Positions 1-13,616 of a DNA stretch of 64,000 nt are shown one piece after another. How positions within the stretch are numbered: the stretch's first letter is position 1; every line of letters starts with the position of its first letter. Under the pieces are notes generated by a model. The model worked only from the letters and a program-made list of their open reading frames with translations. It searched no databases and was not told where the DNA came from. A program made the position numbers and the translations under genes. Source of the stretch: Chromobotia macracanthus (Eukaryota; Chordata; Actinopteri; Cypriniformes; Botiidae); contig JAZGTH010000068.1 of NCBI GenBank assembly GCA_036877525.1, forward strand, positions 3,676,001 to 3,740,000, written 5' to 3'.

Positions 1-957
1 TTCTCAGGTGACGCACGCACACGCTATACAATGTAAATGTCTGTAGAAATGCAGCAGAAACTAAGTTAGCAAGAAAGAAAACATCTAAAAAATACCTAAA
101 ATGCAGATATTTCTTCATGCTTATCTGTGCTATCAATACATTAAAACTAAATTATGATTAACCGTAAAATTCTTTGTATAGTACATTAAAGCATTTACTT
201 ATTTTACAATGACAGAAAATGACATATGTAACAATGATGTTTGTGTGTTAGTTGGGTTTATTTAATGAAGAGCATATTTCATTAACCTCTACGTTAACGT
301 GTTAGGCAGCCCTAACTGATGTACATGCTGAACATAACAGCGAATTGACTTTCTATCATCCATCCATGTTAAAGGTGAGGCTCAGTCAGACAGACTTCAC
401 CATCTGAATATAGTGCCGGTATTTAAACTCTTCCTGCACTTTCACCCAAATAGGATTCCTGTAAGGTCCTTCATTCCTTCCCTCACACTTCTGTGTGCAG
501 TCATGTGTGAGATGAGCAGATCTCAGGGGGCCCGTGAGGGGACCAGCCTCTCCAAGCTAACACACAAGTTGTCAGAACCACAATCCTAATTAGTTATTTT
601 CTGCTTCTCTGAGCTATAAAGTTTAAACTTGTTGTAGAGGCTTCACATCTCTCGCTCTCCACTTTTGTTTGGCTTGTGGGTACATGCAGAAAGATCACGA
701 AAGCATAAACAATCATCAGTGCTGTGTCCTTCACAACAACAGTCTGAGAAATAAAACAAATGAGCATGAGGGGCTGTTAGAAAACAATGTTTTGCTCGCT
801 CTGACAAATTCTCTGCACGAAGCGAAGCAAAATGCCAGATTCGGTGACACTGTAGCTTCAGTACAAAGCAAATTCTTTGTTTTTTGTAGTTAAGTAAACC
901 ATGTAGATGACTGAGAAGTCTGTGTCTGTGTTACCTGTGTTACAGTTTTTTTAAGGA

Positions 958-1012
958 TGTTAAAGGGCATAGTTCACCCAAAAATGAAGATTGTCATTAT
1001 TTACTTCTTCCG
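958..1012. mobile_element. Terminal fragment of the Angel-like element
   Basis: TTAAAGGGCATAGTTCACCC, then AAAAATGAAGATTGTCATTATTTAC, matches one end of the family; no second terminus is recognisable nearby. Confidence 0.6.
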
Positions 1013-1579
1013 GACCCTCGAGATGAAACATGGAAAGGAGCACCATGGACAATCTGTTAAACGTTTCCTTTTTGGTTCAACAGAATGTGCCCAGAGCAAC
1101 ACAAATGTTGACGATGATGATGAAACCTTTATTCTGAGTTCAGCTTTCACTTTCAGGGGAAATAAGGAAGATTTGTTTTCTCTTACGCTTTTGCCGTATA
1201 TAAGGTTTAAATATGTGTCATGCTTTGTCACTTTCATTAGTGCTACCATGTCCTACCTTGTTCCTCCTGGTGGCCCCTAACGGAAACACAGAGGACTCCC
1301 CTTTCTGATTTTCACAGTAAACATGCACAGCGGCCTCATCAGAGCGTTTTTTAAAGATTCACAGGTTCAATACACTCTGTATGGTTGTGTTATGAGAATG
1401 TTTGTGGGTGCGTGCATAGATTACAGATGGTTGTTTCCTTTGAAGGTGCTGCTGGCCTCTGAGGTCCACTCCACTATTGATGAGAAATGATGCAAACCGT
1501 CACAAAAATGAAAATGAGCACAAAACTGAACCTTGCTTTCACTGTACCTATGTGTTCCCTTCTTCCCTCTGTCTTAAAT

Positions 1580-1780
1580 CCAGCGCTGGGAAAGCTACTC
1601 TGAAACTGTAGTTTGACAAGCTACAAAAGTAGATGTAAGTTAATAGATAATAGCTAATAGATAATAGTTAATAGCTACATAAATTAAAGATACAGTTAAG
1701 CTACCCTTCTGAAAACTAGTTAGCTACACTACAAGTTACTATGAAAAAGTAGCTAGCCGCATTGAAACAACTGTGATTTT
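1580..1780. repeat. Dispersed repeat with GCTGGGAAAGCTACT start
   Basis: The segment starts CCAGCGCTGGGAAAGCTACT and is rich in TAGCTAC and AGTTACT words, resembling a widespread fish repeat of that composition. Several internal near-copies (ATAGATAATAGCTAATAGATAATAG) are visible. Family not assigned. Confidence 0.4.
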
Positions 1781-2339
1781 TTTTTTTAATGACAATGTAC
1801 ATTACAAATAACTAAATAATTGTTAATGATAAATGTTTTAGGTAACTATCCAAGATAGACACAATACTTTTTGAGCTTTTTTGAGTAGTTTTATTGTGGC
1901 GATTATGCATTATTTTGTTGTTATAGTAGGTTCTTCACTTTCTTGTTAGACACACACTTATACTGACACTGTTTTTATCTTTTTTCTGTCTTAATCTTAA
2001 AATGTATTACTGTCGCTCTATATCACAATTTGTTGACTTTAAACATGACTGAATGTAGCATTTAAGTTCAGAAATGGGACTATTCTGATTCTCTTGCAGT
2101 GATTATGAAATTAAAGATAAAAAGACAATATAATATATTGCAAATATAATTGCAATACCAAAATACCTTATTGTAAGATATCAAAGCCTTATTGTATAAT
2201 ATATAAACCATACTTTGTGAGAGCCAAGTGACTGTGTGACTCACCTTATCCCATGTGTGACCCAAACTCCTACTTTACGTAATCATGAGACGATCTCTTC
2301 TCAGTGAACCGTTTTAATATAAAATGTTAAATGAGGTTA

Positions 2340-3012
2340 AACATTGGAGCATTCGGGATTAGTCAAGCGTCTGTGAAACAGGTGCATTTTGAGTTGTTTT
2401 TTGAAGGTTGTGTTGGTCTTGGCAGATTGGGTGGAGGCTGACAGCTCATTCCACCAGGAAGAAACAGAATAGGTGAATGTCTTAGAGAGCGATCTGGTAC
2501 CTTATTGTGAAGGAACAATCAGAAGTTGCTTGTTTACAGAAAGTAGTTGGCAGCACGGGATTTCGAAGAAGTGTGTTGAGGTAGGATGGTAAAGTTCTGG
2601 TGACTGTCCTGAAGGTCAGGGTCAGAGATTTAAATTAAATGTGGGTAGTTACAGGTAGCCAGTGGAGTGAGATCAGGTGGGGTGTGATGTGGGCTGTCTT
2701 CAGGGGATCATTTGCAGGGGTTTGGTTGCGTTGGCTGGAAGGCCAGTCAGTAGAGCACTGCAGTACTCCAGCATTGACGTTACAAGTGCTTGAACTAGAA
2801 GCTGCATTGTGTGTCTGGACAAAAAAAGGTCTGATTTTTCTGATGTTGTTGAGCACGTACCAGCATGACCAAGATTGTTGCAATGAGAGCAGTGAATTTC
2901 AGCTGGTCATCAAACACCACCCTGAGGTTCCTACGGGCCAAGCAGGTGTAAGAGTTGACAATCCAAGTTCCTCTGATGCTAAGAACTGAGTTATCGCCGC
3001 TCAGCACTGAAC
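2340..3012 (-). mobile_element. Degenerate L2-type LINE, C-terminal reverse-transcriptase ORF remnant
   Basis: Minus-strand translations, broken over several frames, give in order RNLRVVFDDQLKF, LNNIRKIRPFF, HITPHLISLHWLPV, SSWWNELS and TFKKQLKMHL. This is the order of conserved C-terminal motifs in fish L2-like LINE ORF2 proteins (thumb region and tail). Stops and frameshifts throughout mark it as dead. The catalytic part is missing (5'-truncated), the usual outcome of target-primed insertion. Confidence 0.8.
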
Positions 3013-4826
3013 CAGGCACTTTATTTGCCTTGTGTTTCAGGGCTGTGTGACATATGAGCGCCTGGGTAACTGCAGCCCATCTGCACTGAGCAGATCAATA
3101 AAGAGAAATGGCTGGCGTGCTGATTTAATACACTGCAATGCTGATGTGCTCCACTCTTATACGATACTGGAGGATGCATTAAATACTGAGGAATTAAAGT
3201 CATGAAAGTTCTGTCATCATGTTTTCCAATCCTGCAAGCTGATGGAAAGGGAGTAGGTGTGGCCTGAACACACATTGTGATGTCCCAGCTGAGTTACTAC
3301 TCTTCAAAATAAACAAAATGAAAGGTTTCTGAGGTTTCCTGAGAAAGCAGCCGACAATGAATCCTTCGAATTCTGTGAATGGACAGTTGATCATAATTAC
3401 AGAGAAGCTGGAGAAATGACCTGCGTGACAGGAAACAGGCGGCACACATCAGCGTGCCAGTAAATGCTGTGTTGTGCCCACTTCATTCTCCCGTACCGCT
3501 GTCACACAACCAAATGTGTCATTTCCTTTTCCATATCCTCATCAACAGCCAACCAATCCAAATCTGTTTATCACCTAAATTATTTGTCGTTCTTCGTTTA
3601 AATAAACTATATCTTTTAGAGGTGGTCTCCACTTAAAGCTGAAAAAGGCCAAATTCCTCTTTCAAAGAAACGGGTTGATCAAAATCAAATGTGTTTGATG
3701 AGAGCTGATGGAGGTTCCAGCACAATAGGTGTGAGCTGTTAGGGCTCCACCCAGTCCAAAGCCACGTGCCAATAATGCATTGCAAATAAACGTAAGTTCA
3801 GGATGAGGGTGGGTGTGGTCATTTCAAGAGGAGAGAAAAAAAATGACAATACACAACAGTCTAGTATGTGTCAATAAGTGAAATTGGTTAAACTTATGTT
3901 AAAATACTTCCTCCTAATACAGCTTAATGTTTATGATCTATTTATGATTCAGTTGACAGGGCCATTCATAAGTTTACAAAAAACACTGCAATTCCATTTG
4001 ATGCCACTGGTGGTGCAGAACTGACACCTTGAACCAGCACATATATATAAGGAGTCCAGGAATAGCTATATATGTACAAATATTTATACAAAGCGTATGA
4101 ATAAGCCAGTAAAAGATTGAAAACCAATCCATATGACGCACATAAGTTCCTGATTTAAGGTGTTGAATAGCCACGTGGGCCAAGAAACCCGCTAAACGTT
4201 TTTGCTCGCATCTGACTGGCGGTTTTCACAGGTTGCTACCATAAACTCTATGCCAGACGGAAAGATGAATTAATACTTGCATGGATGTGAAAGGACCCGA
4301 TGGGTTAATCACATTCTTAAGCCATGAATGTATGCATGGGGGCGAGATATACCCATAGACACCTCTGGCTCCATAGCTGTACTGAAGACCATATGCATAA
4401 AAACACACACCCACCCACACAGGAACAAATGAGACATGCTGTAGATCGTCCGTCCCTGCCTCTTATTATGCAGGTTTGTGACAAACAATTAATGCTTAAA
4501 CAAGCGCATGCAAAAGCAACTTTTCTTAATTGACGATGATCTGTCTTGTTAGTGGATCAATGTGTGCGCCAATAAAAAGAAAATATACCAATCTTTGGAA
4601 TAAATGTAAAAGTGGTGAAATGTTTAACTGGAGCCGAGACTACTTCACTCTTATTGGTAGTTAAATTATAATCAAATTAGTACAAATATTTAAAAAAGAT
4701 GCAGGGGACAAAGAGATGCACAGAACATGAATATACATACAACACAAGGAATGGCATGCACAGGAGAATGTTTGATATTACAGTCTAAATTTAAGATCAC
4801 TCACTCATTTTTTCATTATTTTTTCC

Positions 4827-5150
4827 CACATTTCGGAACAGTAATAGTCATTAAAACTATGGAATACTACGTCCAAACTACATTTTAACATCTTCAAACT
4901 AACCCTTATGTACTTCTGGCATTTTATTAACCAGCTTTTTGAGGTATCACTCTGAGATGCTGTAGGTTTTCCCATCTAGAGGAGTTCCCATCTATGCTGG
5001 ACTTGTACTGACTGTTTTTCTTTATTATTTGGTCCAGTGAATCCACTTGAGAAACATTTTTACAACAAGTACAATTTTATCTAATAATCTGTTAATTGCC
5101 ACCTCTGTTTAAAACATAAAATTACAGTTACGTTACTATTTTATTAGCAA
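4827..5150. repeat. Widespread teleost dispersed repeat, degraded
   Basis: The words GTAATAGTCATTAAAACTATGG, TTTTGAGGTATCACTCTGAG, GGAGTTCCCATCTATG and TTTCTTTATTATTTGGTCC occur in the order found in a repeat common in many teleost genomes. I recall the repeat but not a firm family; no coding frame remains. Confidence 0.5.
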
Positions 5151-5509
5151 AAGTTCTTAATGAATATTATTGTACAGTGTTGCTTAAGAAATGATGCTTT
5201 TTTTATTGCAAGGCCCCTGGGTCTGTAAAGGATGAACTCAGCTCTAAAAGCATTTAGTGTCTGGAATTTTACATTTAAATAGCCAGAATGGACCTACATC
5301 TAAATGCCACAATGCAGGTCTGTTTAACACTATATGGCTGCATCACACCAGTATGTACTAATGCCTCTAATACAGTAGATCTTTCTACCACAGAGTATGA
5401 TGGAGCCCTTGAGTTGTCGTCAGTGGTACAGGAGGAAATCAAAGGATGGATGTTCCACAGGATAGACACAGGAGAGGGAAGAGTAAGCAGAAAATAAAGA
5501 GCATCTTAC

Positions 5510-5533
5510 CTTTTTATATCTGGGAATTGGGAG
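5510..5533 (-). other. Candidate 24-nt microexon within doc2b intron 2
   Basis: On the gene strand a 24-nt segment sits between CCTGCAG (AG at 5535-5534) and a near-consensus donor AAAAAG/GTAAGA (GT at 5509-5508). It would insert LPIPRYKK in phase 0, matching exon 2, which ends in phase 0 after KAK. The roughly 45 nt upstream carry several TGC motifs (CTGCATGGCTGCATGCTG), and a T/C-rich tract lies about 50-120 nt upstream. Size divisible by three, TGC motifs at the acceptor and a displaced pyrimidine tract are typical of SRRM4-dependent neural microexons. Inclusion would extend the end of C2A strand beta-2, next to Ca2+-binding loop 1. Seen: sites, phase and motifs. Inferred: use as an exon. 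I know of no reported doc2b microexon here. Confidence 0.33.
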
Positions 5534-8500
5534 CTGCAGGACATCATAACAATTAACAGCATGCAGCCATGCAGCGAGTGGGATGTGTGCATGCAAGAAA
5601 GAAAAGGTGCAGGAAAGAGCAGAAAAACAAGTGACACAAAAGAAAACTGGTTACAGACATATGGCTGAAAAAATAGAGAAAAGGAACAAAAGAACAGCAT
5701 GATGCACAAGAAAAACTGAGAGGTGATAAACATCTCCGGGCGAGTATGTCTGACCTGTTTGTTTAACAGTGCACCTGAAATGGTGCCCATCAATTTCTCT
5801 AAACGCGAAACTTTCATCTGCATGTTTTTCAGACACCTCAAGTGGACTGTCAATACAACCCTAAATCCAGCTGTCATGAATGAGAGTGTGTGGAGATGCA
5901 ACACAGCAAAAGATGTAAATAATGCAAATGTAGATCACTGTTCCCAATAAATGATTTGTTAATGTGTTTTTTTAGAAAGTTGTATTCAGTGCTCAAAACC
6001 TCTGTGAGAACACATCAGGTGATTTACAACAGGATATTTTACTGAGAGGAAAAATATGCCAGTCACATGAAACTTAATATAACACTTTTTAAATGTGTAC
6101 TGACTAACACATACCAGAGAGACACCACAGGCAAAACAAATAATGAGAATTAATATCATTTCATTAAAAAAGTAACATGTTAATTTGCTGCCTGAGGGTT
6201 CAATTAAGTATCCATTTATCTAGTTTAATGCTTCATTTCTGTTGAAGCGTCATGCTTACATCAAGTCTTTAGAAAAGTAATTCAGAGGTGTCAAGCTGAG
6301 GGTGCGTGTGTGCTTGGTGAAAAAATTATGGTGAAAAATAGTGGCTAAATAAAAACAATATCTGAAACTGTGGCTGACAAATGTTCTATCTGGGTTCATC
6401 AGTAACAAGATCAGCTTGTAACTCAAATCAGTTCAATGAAACACTTGCAAACATGCACGCACACACAAACTATTTCACTGTACTACAGTCACCATTCTGT
6501 GAACTCTGGCCAAATTTAGAAAGCAAAAAAAAGGCCAATATGGGATCTAAATGTCACAAAATGACCAATTAACTATGAACACGTTCAACTAAAGTTCAAT
6601 CAGAACGTTTTTAAATAATTTGTGTCTTCATGTTGAACAATATTCACGTTTGTTTAATATAAATGCAGTTTGGTTTGATACTGGCACTGGGAAAATCACC
6701 CTTTACAGGTGTTTATAAAAAAAAAAACTATCAACAACTGCAAATGACAATCATCAAAAACGTTCAGAATGCATCAGCCAAGTTTCTTCTTCAGATACAG
6801 TATGTGTTCAATGACACATGAGTAATCTGTACAGGTTAGTGACCTCCATTCATTTCAGTGTTGATGTGACAGTCCTTTGGCTGACATCACAGAGCCAACA
6901 CTCCTGGTGGGCCTGTGACCGCTGTTCATCAGGAGCTAATAAGGTTGACCCTTTCAGAGCTGTCGCTTCCACCCAGAGAAAGAGCAGATCACAGGCAGGT
7001 GACTTTAATTGAGTTGATGGGAGGGGGTGTTGCTCTGCGGTAGGGAAACGGCAGCTGCACTCTGGGAAAATGGCGATGAGTGAAGCGCTCCGTCAGATTG
7101 GGGTTAGTGAAGGGAGGAGGGTTTCCTTTAATGTGGGATGAGGTTTGATAAGGGTGTGTCTGACTGCTGTGTACGTGCAGTTTGAAGAAGTGTCCTTGCT
7201 TGACCTTCACAACACGGTATGTACAATTTAGGCCTCGTCTTGATTTGTTCTGAAATGGTTCTTGGAATTATTAGTATCTCAATTTTCACAAACACTGTAG
7301 GTTAAATTAATTGCAGAAACCACTAATTCTGAATTTGGTTGGTTTTTGCTTCAAACTCAAAATGCAAAACATGGAGAAAAGGTCAAAGTAGGTTTTATAT
7401 ACAGCAGAAATGCATGATTATCATTTCTGGTCATGTAAAGTGGCCATTTTGCTTTGTTATTGTTGTTTAATAAACTCAGGTTGACGTGTGTACCCAGGGT
7501 CACTTTTCTCTCTAAACAGTAGCTTATTTCCCCCCTTTGGTCGTCTTATCTCCCCACGAACACAGTGAACAAGAACGTCCACTGGTGCTCCTAAAACAAT
7601 GAGCTCCTGATGCCCCTGGCAGAAATAAAAGAGGTCTGTTTCTCTTTCTTGTCACGTGTGTCTGTTCAGAAGGACGATTAGTCTAGCACTTAGGAACTGC
7701 TAAAATATTATTTTGATAAATGACTTTGGTGAAAAAGAATACATTTTCTAGTGTGCTATCAATGGCTCTCAATCCTTAATTTCAGTATTTTTACTTGCAG
7801 AAAGGCTTTACATTTTTACACAGTTATAAAGTCACTTATAAACAACAGTTCTATAAATTAAAAATACGTGATATTGATTAACTTCTTTTATTAGACAAAA
7901 TATGGCTAGCTTGTCTGCAAACACTGACAAGTGATACAACCAGCGATGCTACTTTGTGCTTTTACACTATTAGCATTCAAATGTCCACTTGTCCAATCAG
8001 ATTAGAGAACTGGAATTGTTATTGTAATGGGTATGCTAAATGGACAGTTCAAGTCCTTAATGCTGATTGGTAAAAAGCCAAGGTTTATTTATGGAAAATC
8101 AGATAATTTTTGTATTATTGTGCAACACCCTTCAGCTATGACTACAGTACATTCATAATGATCACATCATCTCGTACCTTATTGTGACAAAGTTACTAGA
8201 GAGCACAAAGTGGTCGGTTACATCGTGATTGCGCTATAAAGTGATGTCAAGAAATAATAATCTCCAGCCAATTACCAGCAGGCAACTTCCCAGCAAATGT
8301 TTTAGAGCGAAGGTTCCTCACTGATTACAAATACTCCATTATTGTTATTTCCGGATGTGTAAACCCCTTTAATCTCTCAGGCGTTTGACAGAGCATGTTT
8401 CTGGATCAACCATTATCACGGCATACCGACAAATTCACCCCACCACATTCAGCTGATATCCAACCACCTGCAACCTCTATCCTACAGAAAATATGCCTTT

Positions 8501-10215
8501 GTATTGATGTTTTGGTGACACTAGATTCATTCTAACTATGTTAAGCACACATGGCTGCACATTGTTTGACCCTTTCTGAAACCAATCAAAAGCAGATTTA
8601 CTCAAGACATATCAGAACTGCTGCAAATTGCAAATGCGATAACAGGAAATGTATGTGTGACAAACGCCTTACTCTACCACTGTCCATGGTGCTGAATAAC
8701 TGTAGCTGGGCCAAGCTATATTGCTTAATGAATTAAGTAAACTGAAAGTAAACCTGCAAGTCTCACGATACCATAGTAATGTTTTCCTCTACATTTACTG
8801 TATATTAGATAGAGTGAGCTAATCTAACTATAGCACAATATGTTAACCACACACACCTGCTAGATTTTCTAGCATTGCTTTAACAAGTGCTTGTGTAATA
8901 TTTACTGAGATTATCTGAAACATGAATTGGCTTTAGTTTAAGTTCTTTTAGAAGAAACAATCTGGGGCAAATGTAATCAAGAAATGTTTCAACTTGTGCA
9001 ACATAACAAAAACGCTATTAAACACCAACATAACAGAACATTAAACATGAACCCCTTTATTCCCACATTTCCTGTCTTTATTCATTCCCGTGCAAAGCAT
9101 GCTGGGAACTTCAGTATGGGAAGTCTGGTATGGTAAGAACACTTCCTGCAATCCGCTTAATTCCCAGTGGATAAAATCTGGTCCCTCTCTAAACCGCTCT
9201 CTCATTTACATTTCCTTTTCACTCACAGATGTGTCACATTATGCAAGTAAAATGGCTTGTCAATGCCGTTTCATGTTTAGTTTAAAATTGTGTGTTCAAC
9301 TGACTTCTTCAATTCATGTTTCTCAATCAGCAGAGCTCTGGCCAGAGAGCCCTCTGTACAGGTCTTATTACCATAAACAGGCTGCTGGCTGTACTCTCTA
9401 AAAGCATTTAAAGGGCTTTCTAAGATGTGTGTTGAATAACCCTGAAGGTAGTTCCTACGCTTTCCTTTACAACATGAAATGGGATGGTACATGCTGTGCC
9501 TCTTAAAAGAGATTTCAGTATATAATCAATAGCCTCACATTAAAGTACCGCTGGCTGCTCGTAGCCTAAAGCATATGACCTAAAGCTATCAGTCATGTTC
9601 TTGAGTGTGTATGCATGTGCACGTAGGTAGTTCTATACCTATAATATATAAATGGGCATATAACCCATCGTTTTATTAAACGATACATAATTCAACATGT
9701 GCACCAGACAGCAGAGGTCAAACCATTCTTGTCTCAAAGTCAAAAAGCAACTTCTATACACATGAAAACTAATTCCACCAACATCCCCCATTACCTTCTG
9801 CTGATTGTTTGTCCACTTATTCATTTAGGCGATTTGGATGACTGGCTACTTAATAATTCAACAGCCTGCCTTATTTGCATAGTGATGATAAGGAGCTGCA
9901 CAATGTAAGAGAAACGTAAATGAAACATTTACAGGCTGGAAGGTCTGATGGAAGCCCTTCATACAATAGGTCTGTAGTGTATGTGGGCAGGGTTTGTTGA
10001 GGAAGCGTTTGGGCTTTTCTTCTGATTTAGAGGAGAGCCGATGGAATGAAGATCAAAGAAGCAAGGGTCACTGCGTGGGCTACAGAGAGCTTATCTTTGA
10101 TCTCTTCAAATTCTTGGTGACTCTGTAACCACCTGTCTGCCAAAGTGAATCCACTTTTAAAGGTGGCGTTTCTCATTATACATGACAAGCCTTTTCTCGG
10201 TCATGTACAGGGAAT

Positions 10216-10931
10216 TTAAAGGAAGAGTTCACCCAAAAATGTCGTTCCAAGCCTGTATGATTTTTTCCAGGCAACACTAAGCTGGGAGAGAAGTTTTGCA
10301 GAATGTTGATGCGGCTGATTTCCACACAATGAATGTAAATGGGGACTGGAGGCTGTCAAACTTTAAATATGATAAAAAGCACCATTCACTATATTTTATA
10401 TCTATTCTATATAAGCTTTCTGAAGCCATTCAATAGCTTTGTGTAAGGAACAGCCTGAAATTCAAGTTTTCAAGTCATTTACTGATATTCTTCCCCTCTT
10501 CTGCAGCTCTCTAATGCCACACTTGTGTATTTGTAAAAGTGGGGTGTACAGATGTGTCAGTGTGAAAACGTGTAGTTTATGACACATAATATTGACTGTT
10601 GCATGTCTCTTAAACAACCATGATGCACCAAACTGGTAAAAGTTCATATTCTGAAAGCATGAATGTGATTTTAGAGCTATGGTGAAGATTTTTCCCATAA
10701 AAACATCTAGAATTTTGTTTTATTCTCACATAAAGCTAACACATGGAGTCTTATAGGTTATAGTATTTTCATGAAACTCAACAGCCCCTGGTCACCTTTC
10801 ACTTTACTGTGTGGAAAAGAGGAACATAAACATCCTTCTCAACGTTGATCTAGACAGAGGTTTATGCAGGTTTGAAACTACATGAGGGTGCGTAAATGCT
10901 GAAATTAATTTTTGGGTGTATAACTCTTAAA
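10216..10931. mobile_element. Non-autonomous inverted-repeat element (Angel-like), full length
   Basis: The left end TTAAAGGAAGAGTTCACCC and right end ATTTTTGGGTGTATAACTC plus TTAA are imperfect inverted repeats of the TTAAAGGGATAGTTCACCCAAAAATG terminus known from many zebrafish-type repeats. There is no coding capacity over the 716 bp. The name Angel is from memory of the fish MITE literature and needs a library match. Confidence 0.7.
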
Positions 10932-13616
10932 TTAAGTCATGTTGTGTAAATTGTTAAATCAGAGTGAAACGGTTGTTCTACTTAAGCTCTCAGGGAATTG
11001 GGAAATGATTTAGAATAAAGTGCCCAAAGGAAAATGGTGTTACTAATGGGAATAGCACATTCAAAGTCTGGGCACACTAGTTATTAGAGAATACCACATT
11101 GTCTCATTTGTCTCGTAGGCTTGTCCTCTTTGTGCAGTTCCGAGAATAAACTGAGAACAACACTTAAGGATGTCCAGAAAGCTCTTTCCTGTCTGATTCT
11201 AATAATGCAATTGCATTTCGTTTTATATACAGCGAAACAAAGAGGCAGAACCAGTTTTGTTCAACAGAGATGGCATCTTAGCTGTGCAATAACATTATCA
11301 AAGAGCTCAGCAAACAGACAGCACTGGTGACCCATATCTAACCTCTGTGCATAGCTTACTTAAAGCCACCTGTTATTTTTCAATTACCAGGTGGCCTGGT
11401 GCATCTTGGTTTGGCGTGGCTGCAGTCCAAAAAATGCTGTCTTTCTGGATATGCAATAAATATGTTGTACTTTCTTTGCTACAATAAAGTGGTTTTGATA
11501 TTTTTATCCAAGCTAAGGAAAAAGCAGTTGCCTGGAGCGTAATTTCTAAACAGTGTAATGTTTGTAAAATATAGCTAACAATACAATGATGTTCCTATTC
11601 TACTGCAATTTAGCCATTTCCCTACGGCTGTAGGAAACCAGATGACACAGCAAGAACGTCAATATTACAAAATTAACTTTATGACTTTTACACAGCACTT
11701 ATATGAAAATAAGAGGAAATGTACAAAACTAAAAAGAGAACAGAATATGCATACTGCACCCCGTATAACTACATTTAAAAACAAAATCTAAATAAATATG
11801 CAGTGATGGCTTGGACAAAAGCTGCTGCAATGATTTTAGGATATTGTGGGTGGTTGTTAAGGTGTTACTAAGGTATTTGGAGAGTTTTGTAAGAAGTTAC
11901 CATGCTGTCACTAGGGAATTTGGGATGATGACTAATGGATGACTTAGAAAAGCTAATGTATCATTTAAATCCACAGCAAAGACAAAGTGTAATTTTATAT
12001 GGATTTTTGTTCAAATTCCTTACAGTAAACATTAGCAAAAATAATAATAATAATAATGCTTGACTTGGCATTAGCCACTAATTACTCTGTAAAAAAACAT
12101 TTATTAGGAAATGAGGTCGAAAACGAATGTAAAATGAAAAAGGATGCTTGGTTTAACATCATTGCAGTAAACAAATGATAAAAAGTCTATAATACTGCAT
12201 ATAATACTGCTTAATGTTATTTTTAAAAATGCAACATATTGCTGGCAATCTTTAGATGCTCTCACTGTGGCTCTATAATAGCAGGATTAAATAGCAGTGT
12301 TAATCAGAGGTGTAAAATGAAGAAAGGAAGATCAGAACGAGAAAGCTAAATAATTAACAGCAAATTCACTTGCATGTCGTAATATTCATTAATTACCCAC
12401 AATCCAATTGAACCAGGTGCTAAATGTGTTGAAATAGCTCTGCAAAATATTTATAGTCGTTATTATTCCTGTCTGTGCAAGCACAACTGCTGTGTAAATA
12501 AAGCTTATTACAGCATTTTATTTGCAAAAGTCTACCTGTCGCAATAAACATTGAACTATTACCGCTGAGGAAAGCAAATAACAATCGAATAAAGAAATGG
12601 GCATTATAACTGCGGGTACATTTCTAGACATGCAATGTAGCAAAGTACTTGCTGCATCTTAAAGTCTGTATCAACCGGAAAATACAACCAATTTTACATT
12701 AGTGTTGTGACATAATTCAAAGTAGAAAAAATGGAGGCTGTGGTTTGTTTTTTTTCCACTAGGAATTGATCGGCTCCTGAAAAACAGATGTTTCAAAGTT
12801 TGTTTCAAAGCTTGCAGCAGATTAATCATTAGAGAGAAGTGTTAACGGCTCCGGCCCTGCACAAGCCTTCAGACTGATGACATCTTAAAGACATAATGAC
12901 GTGCAAGAAAAGATCAAATACAATAAACATTTTAATAGTCCATACAAAATAAGAACAGCATTTTTGATTTCATGATGAGTTTTAACAGCCAATTTAGGTG
13001 ACTGGACTGTAGTGTTGAAACAATGATCTACAGACCCTGTAAGCATGCTATATTGTGAAATTGTTGCTGCAGCAATTGCCTTCAGGACTGCCACCTGATT
13101 TGCATAATTCTGTGAATAATAATTGTAAATCATAATTGTGAATCTGGTATTAAAACAACACTAACAGTGTGTGAAAATATGGCGCATAATTCATCCTTAA
13201 TGAATTCCCCCTAAGTCTTCTGTTTCTCCAGAGGGTATCCTGCTGCCCAGCAATGACAGAACACTATTGTTTTTTACCTTCATGAAGAATTTTGCACAGG
13301 CAGAAAGATCAGACCCCCTAAATCTTATGTTTATCTTTTTAATAGGAGCTTAGCCACAAAGGTGTAATGCTTGAATGTTTAAACCATTCTGTGTATTATT
13401 TAAGAACTAATGGTTGTTTTTTAAAGCTGTTAAAAAACATGTATTTTGTCAAAATACAAAAAAAAGTTGTATTTTGTATTTTGAATAAAATATTTTTTTT
13501 TTGGCACAGGCAGGTTTAGATGCCACCAGTGACAGTTAAGTGCTTAAAGCAAAAAACAAAAAAATCCAATGGAAGAGAAACATCGAGAGAGAGAGAGAAA
13601 AAGGAAGAGAGAGACA

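Noticed and set aside
957..1280. Plus-strand 107-codon frame beginning MLKGIVHPKMKIVI
   Set aside because: Its start is the translated end of the Angel-like repeat (AGTTCACCCAAAAATG); the rest has no recognised similarity.
2639..2989. Plus-strand frame of 116 codons
   Set aside because: It is the antisense shadow of the minus-strand LINE remnant.
5506..5904. Minus-strand frame of 132 codons
   Set aside because: No recognised family, and composition is that of T/C-rich intron sequence. Only its 3' end, the splice-bounded 24-nt segment, was kept as a candidate.
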